Assembly (NCBI RefSeq): GCF_023028105.1
Contig: NZ_CP095491.1
Location: forward strand, 1,984,001 to 2,048,000
Reading direction: 5' to 3'
Source of the DNA: Halosolutus gelatinilyticus
GTDB lineage: Archaea; Halobacteriota; Halobacteria; Halobacteriales; Natrialbaceae
DNA: 64,000 bases
This document shows positions 62,954 to 64,000 of this stretch, one piece after another. The notes beneath the pieces are model-generated. The model was not told the origin of the DNA, did no database searches, and saw nothing but the letters and a program-made list of their open reading frames with translations. Positions within the stretch are counted from its first letter, which is position 1. Each line of letters begins with the position of its first letter. Made by a program: the position numbers and the translations under genes.

Positions 62954-63586
62954 TCAGGCCGTCGCGTCCGCTTCGATCTCTTCTAAGCTCTCGAGCGCTT
63001 GGATCACGTCGCGGCGGTAGTTCTCGACCGGCGAGTCGTACCGCTCACGGGCCATCTGGGCGTACTCGTTCGTCGGCGCCGTCGAGCCGCTCTCGGGCGC
63101 CTCCTGCTCGGCTTCCCACTCGCGGAAGGCTTCGATCCGATCGAGCGTGCGCTCGGCGGTTTCGACGACCCAGCGATCGCGAGTGGCGTCGTCGACGATC
63201 GCGATGGACTCGGGGCGGACTGAGACGTTGACGGTGCCGTCGTCGGTTTCGAAGGTTCGCGGTTTACCGACGATCGCGACGTACGCCGGCGGCTCGGCAT
63301 CCCGCAGGACCGAGGCGGCCTCGGGCTGATACTGGCCGGCGTAGACGAAGAACGTCCCCGTCGGGTCGACGACGCGGCCGCGCCAGTACTCGCTGTCCTC
63401 GCCGACGTCCTCGGTCTCGGTGAGGGTGCCGACGATGAACACGCGGTTCGCGCGATCGCCCGTCGGGAGCAGCGCGTAGTTGGGCGCGCGCTCGTCGTCG
63501 CTCTCTTTGAAGGTATACGTCGAATCGTTGAATTCGGAGGCGAAGACGCGGCGGGCGACTTCGCGGGTGAGTTCTGCCTGGCTCAT
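62954..63586 (-). CDS. RPA-associated protein (210 aa)
   Basis: REVARRVFASEFNDSTYTFKESDDERAPNYALLPTGDRANRVFIVGTLTE and an OB-like core (WRGRVVDPTGTFFVYAGQY) match the haloarchaeal RPA-associated proteins that pair with RPA. It follows the RPA gene with a 1-bp gap, forming the known rpa-rpap operon. It assists single-strand DNA binding in replication and repair. Confidence 0.85.
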   Translation of the reverse strand: MSQAELTREVARRVFASEFNDSTYTFKESDDERAPNYALLPTGDRANRVFIVGTLTETEDVGEDSEYWRGRVVDPTGTFFVYAGQYQPEAASVLRDAEPPAYVAIVGKPRTFETDDGTVNVSVRPESIAIVDDATRDRWVVETAERTLDRIEAFREWEAEQEAPESGSTAPTNEYAQMARERYDSPVENYRRDVIQALESLEEIEADATA

Positions 63587-63587
63587 G

Positions 63588-64000
63588 TCACATCGACCTC
63601 GCTTTGATCAGCAGTTCCTCGGCATTCGCCGGCCCGTCGAGTTCCTCGACGTCGTCGGCCAGGACGTAGCGGCCGAAGGTCGGTCCCTCGATGCGGTAGT
63701 AGGTGCCGACGATCTGATCGCGAATCTCGTCGGCGACGACGGTGGTGTCGAGCGCGTCCATCGCCATGTCTTTCGCCTCTTCTAAGCTGATGTCCGTCAG
63801 GTCCTCCGTGGCGTCCTTGTCGAAGATGACCTCGTGGGCGTCGATCCCGTCGTCGACGACGGCCTTGATCCGGAGGTCGAATTCACCTTCGACCTCGCCG
63901 TGCTCGCTGCAGCGGCCGTTCTGGAGCACTCGAGTGCAGTCGTCGTGCGGGCAGCGCTTGATGAGGCCGCTGCCGCTTTGCATGTCCACGAGGGCGCCCT
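63588..64000 (-). CDS. Replication protein A, C-terminal part (partial)
   Basis: The frame enters from beyond the window edge. It shows a zinc finger (CPHDDCTRVLQNGRCSEHGE) within an OB fold (LRIKAVVDDGIDAHEVIFDK, DQIVGTYYRIEGPTFGRYVL), typical of the C-terminal half of haloarchaeal RPA. At least 137 residues are present. Binds single-stranded DNA, with the downstream partner in the same operon. Confidence 0.85.
   Translation of the reverse strand, partial: GALVDMQSGSGLIKRCPHDDCTRVLQNGRCSEHGEVEGEFDLRIKAVVDDGIDAHEVIFDKDATEDLTDISLEEAKDMAMDALDTTVVADEIRDQIVGTYYRIEGPTFGRYVLADDVEELDGPANAEELLIKARSM

Noticed and set aside
1-64000. Insertion sequences or transposase genes
   Set aside because: No transposase-like protein or terminal repeat pair was seen; the only mobility genes are tyrosine recombinases.

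Overview
The window reads as a haloarchaeal chromosome. Proteins are strongly acidic, upstream regions carry AT-rich TATA-like boxes, translational coupling by ATGA/GTGA overlaps is common, and the right end carries a haloarchaeal RPA / RPA-associated protein pair and a tRNA-His. All calls come from reading the sequence and recalled family knowledge; no database search was run.

Layout. (1) 1-6.3 kb: accessory genes with two decayed ones (a UDG-like gene with an in-frame stop, a truncated DUF429 gene), an AbrB-like protein with an overlapping partner, a winged-helix/TIR protein and a PD-(D/E)XK protein. (2) 6.3-7.7 kb: no credible gene; an AT-rich stretch then a GC-rich block that may be a structured RNA. 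(3) 7.7-12.4 kb: a Cas4/RecB-like Fe-S nuclease gene and a Dna2/UPF1-like helicase gene, 2 bp apart. (4) 12.5-27.1 kb: a seven-gene operon with two giant DUF1998-type helicases, a large P-loop ATPase, a coiled-coil protein, a winged-helix-like protein and a PLD-like protein. The last five match, in order and type, DpdG-H-I-J-K of the bacterial 7-deazaguanine DNA modification/restriction island. (5) 27.2-35.0 kb: a small nuclease-like gene, queC-queE-queD, and a divergent operon with two TGT-like proteins, a DUF6884 protein and a GHKL ATPase. The first TGT-like protein also carries the archaeosine-synthase (ArcS) signature PC-X3-KPY-X2-S-X2-H. Regions 4 and 5 together look like an archaeal Dpd-type system that could place archaeosine-like bases (dG+) in DNA and restrict unmodified DNA.

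(6) 35.2-41.2 kb: a GC-rich HRAMP locus, a derived class 1 CRISPR-like system of haloarchaea without an array. It has a zinc protein, Cas7-like and Cas5-like proteins, a DEDD exonuclease and an HNH nuclease, with a divergent winged-helix regulator, two perfect inverted repeats and a hairpin-rich leader. Gaps between its genes are bridged by tiny overlapping ORFs. (7) 41.3-50.9 kb: regulators, an ATPase with three 15-bp operator-like repeats, a gene split by an in-frame stop, and three tyrosine recombinases. This looks like the mobile right flank of the island.

(8) 50.9-64 kb: higher-GC, core-like chromosome: gene remnants, a Tat-exported M23 peptidase, small acidic proteins, an FkbM methyltransferase, two aldo/keto reductases, membrane proteins, a Tat-exported PLD-family protein, tRNA-His with a 22-bp duplicate of its 3' end, an RHH protein and the RPA operon.
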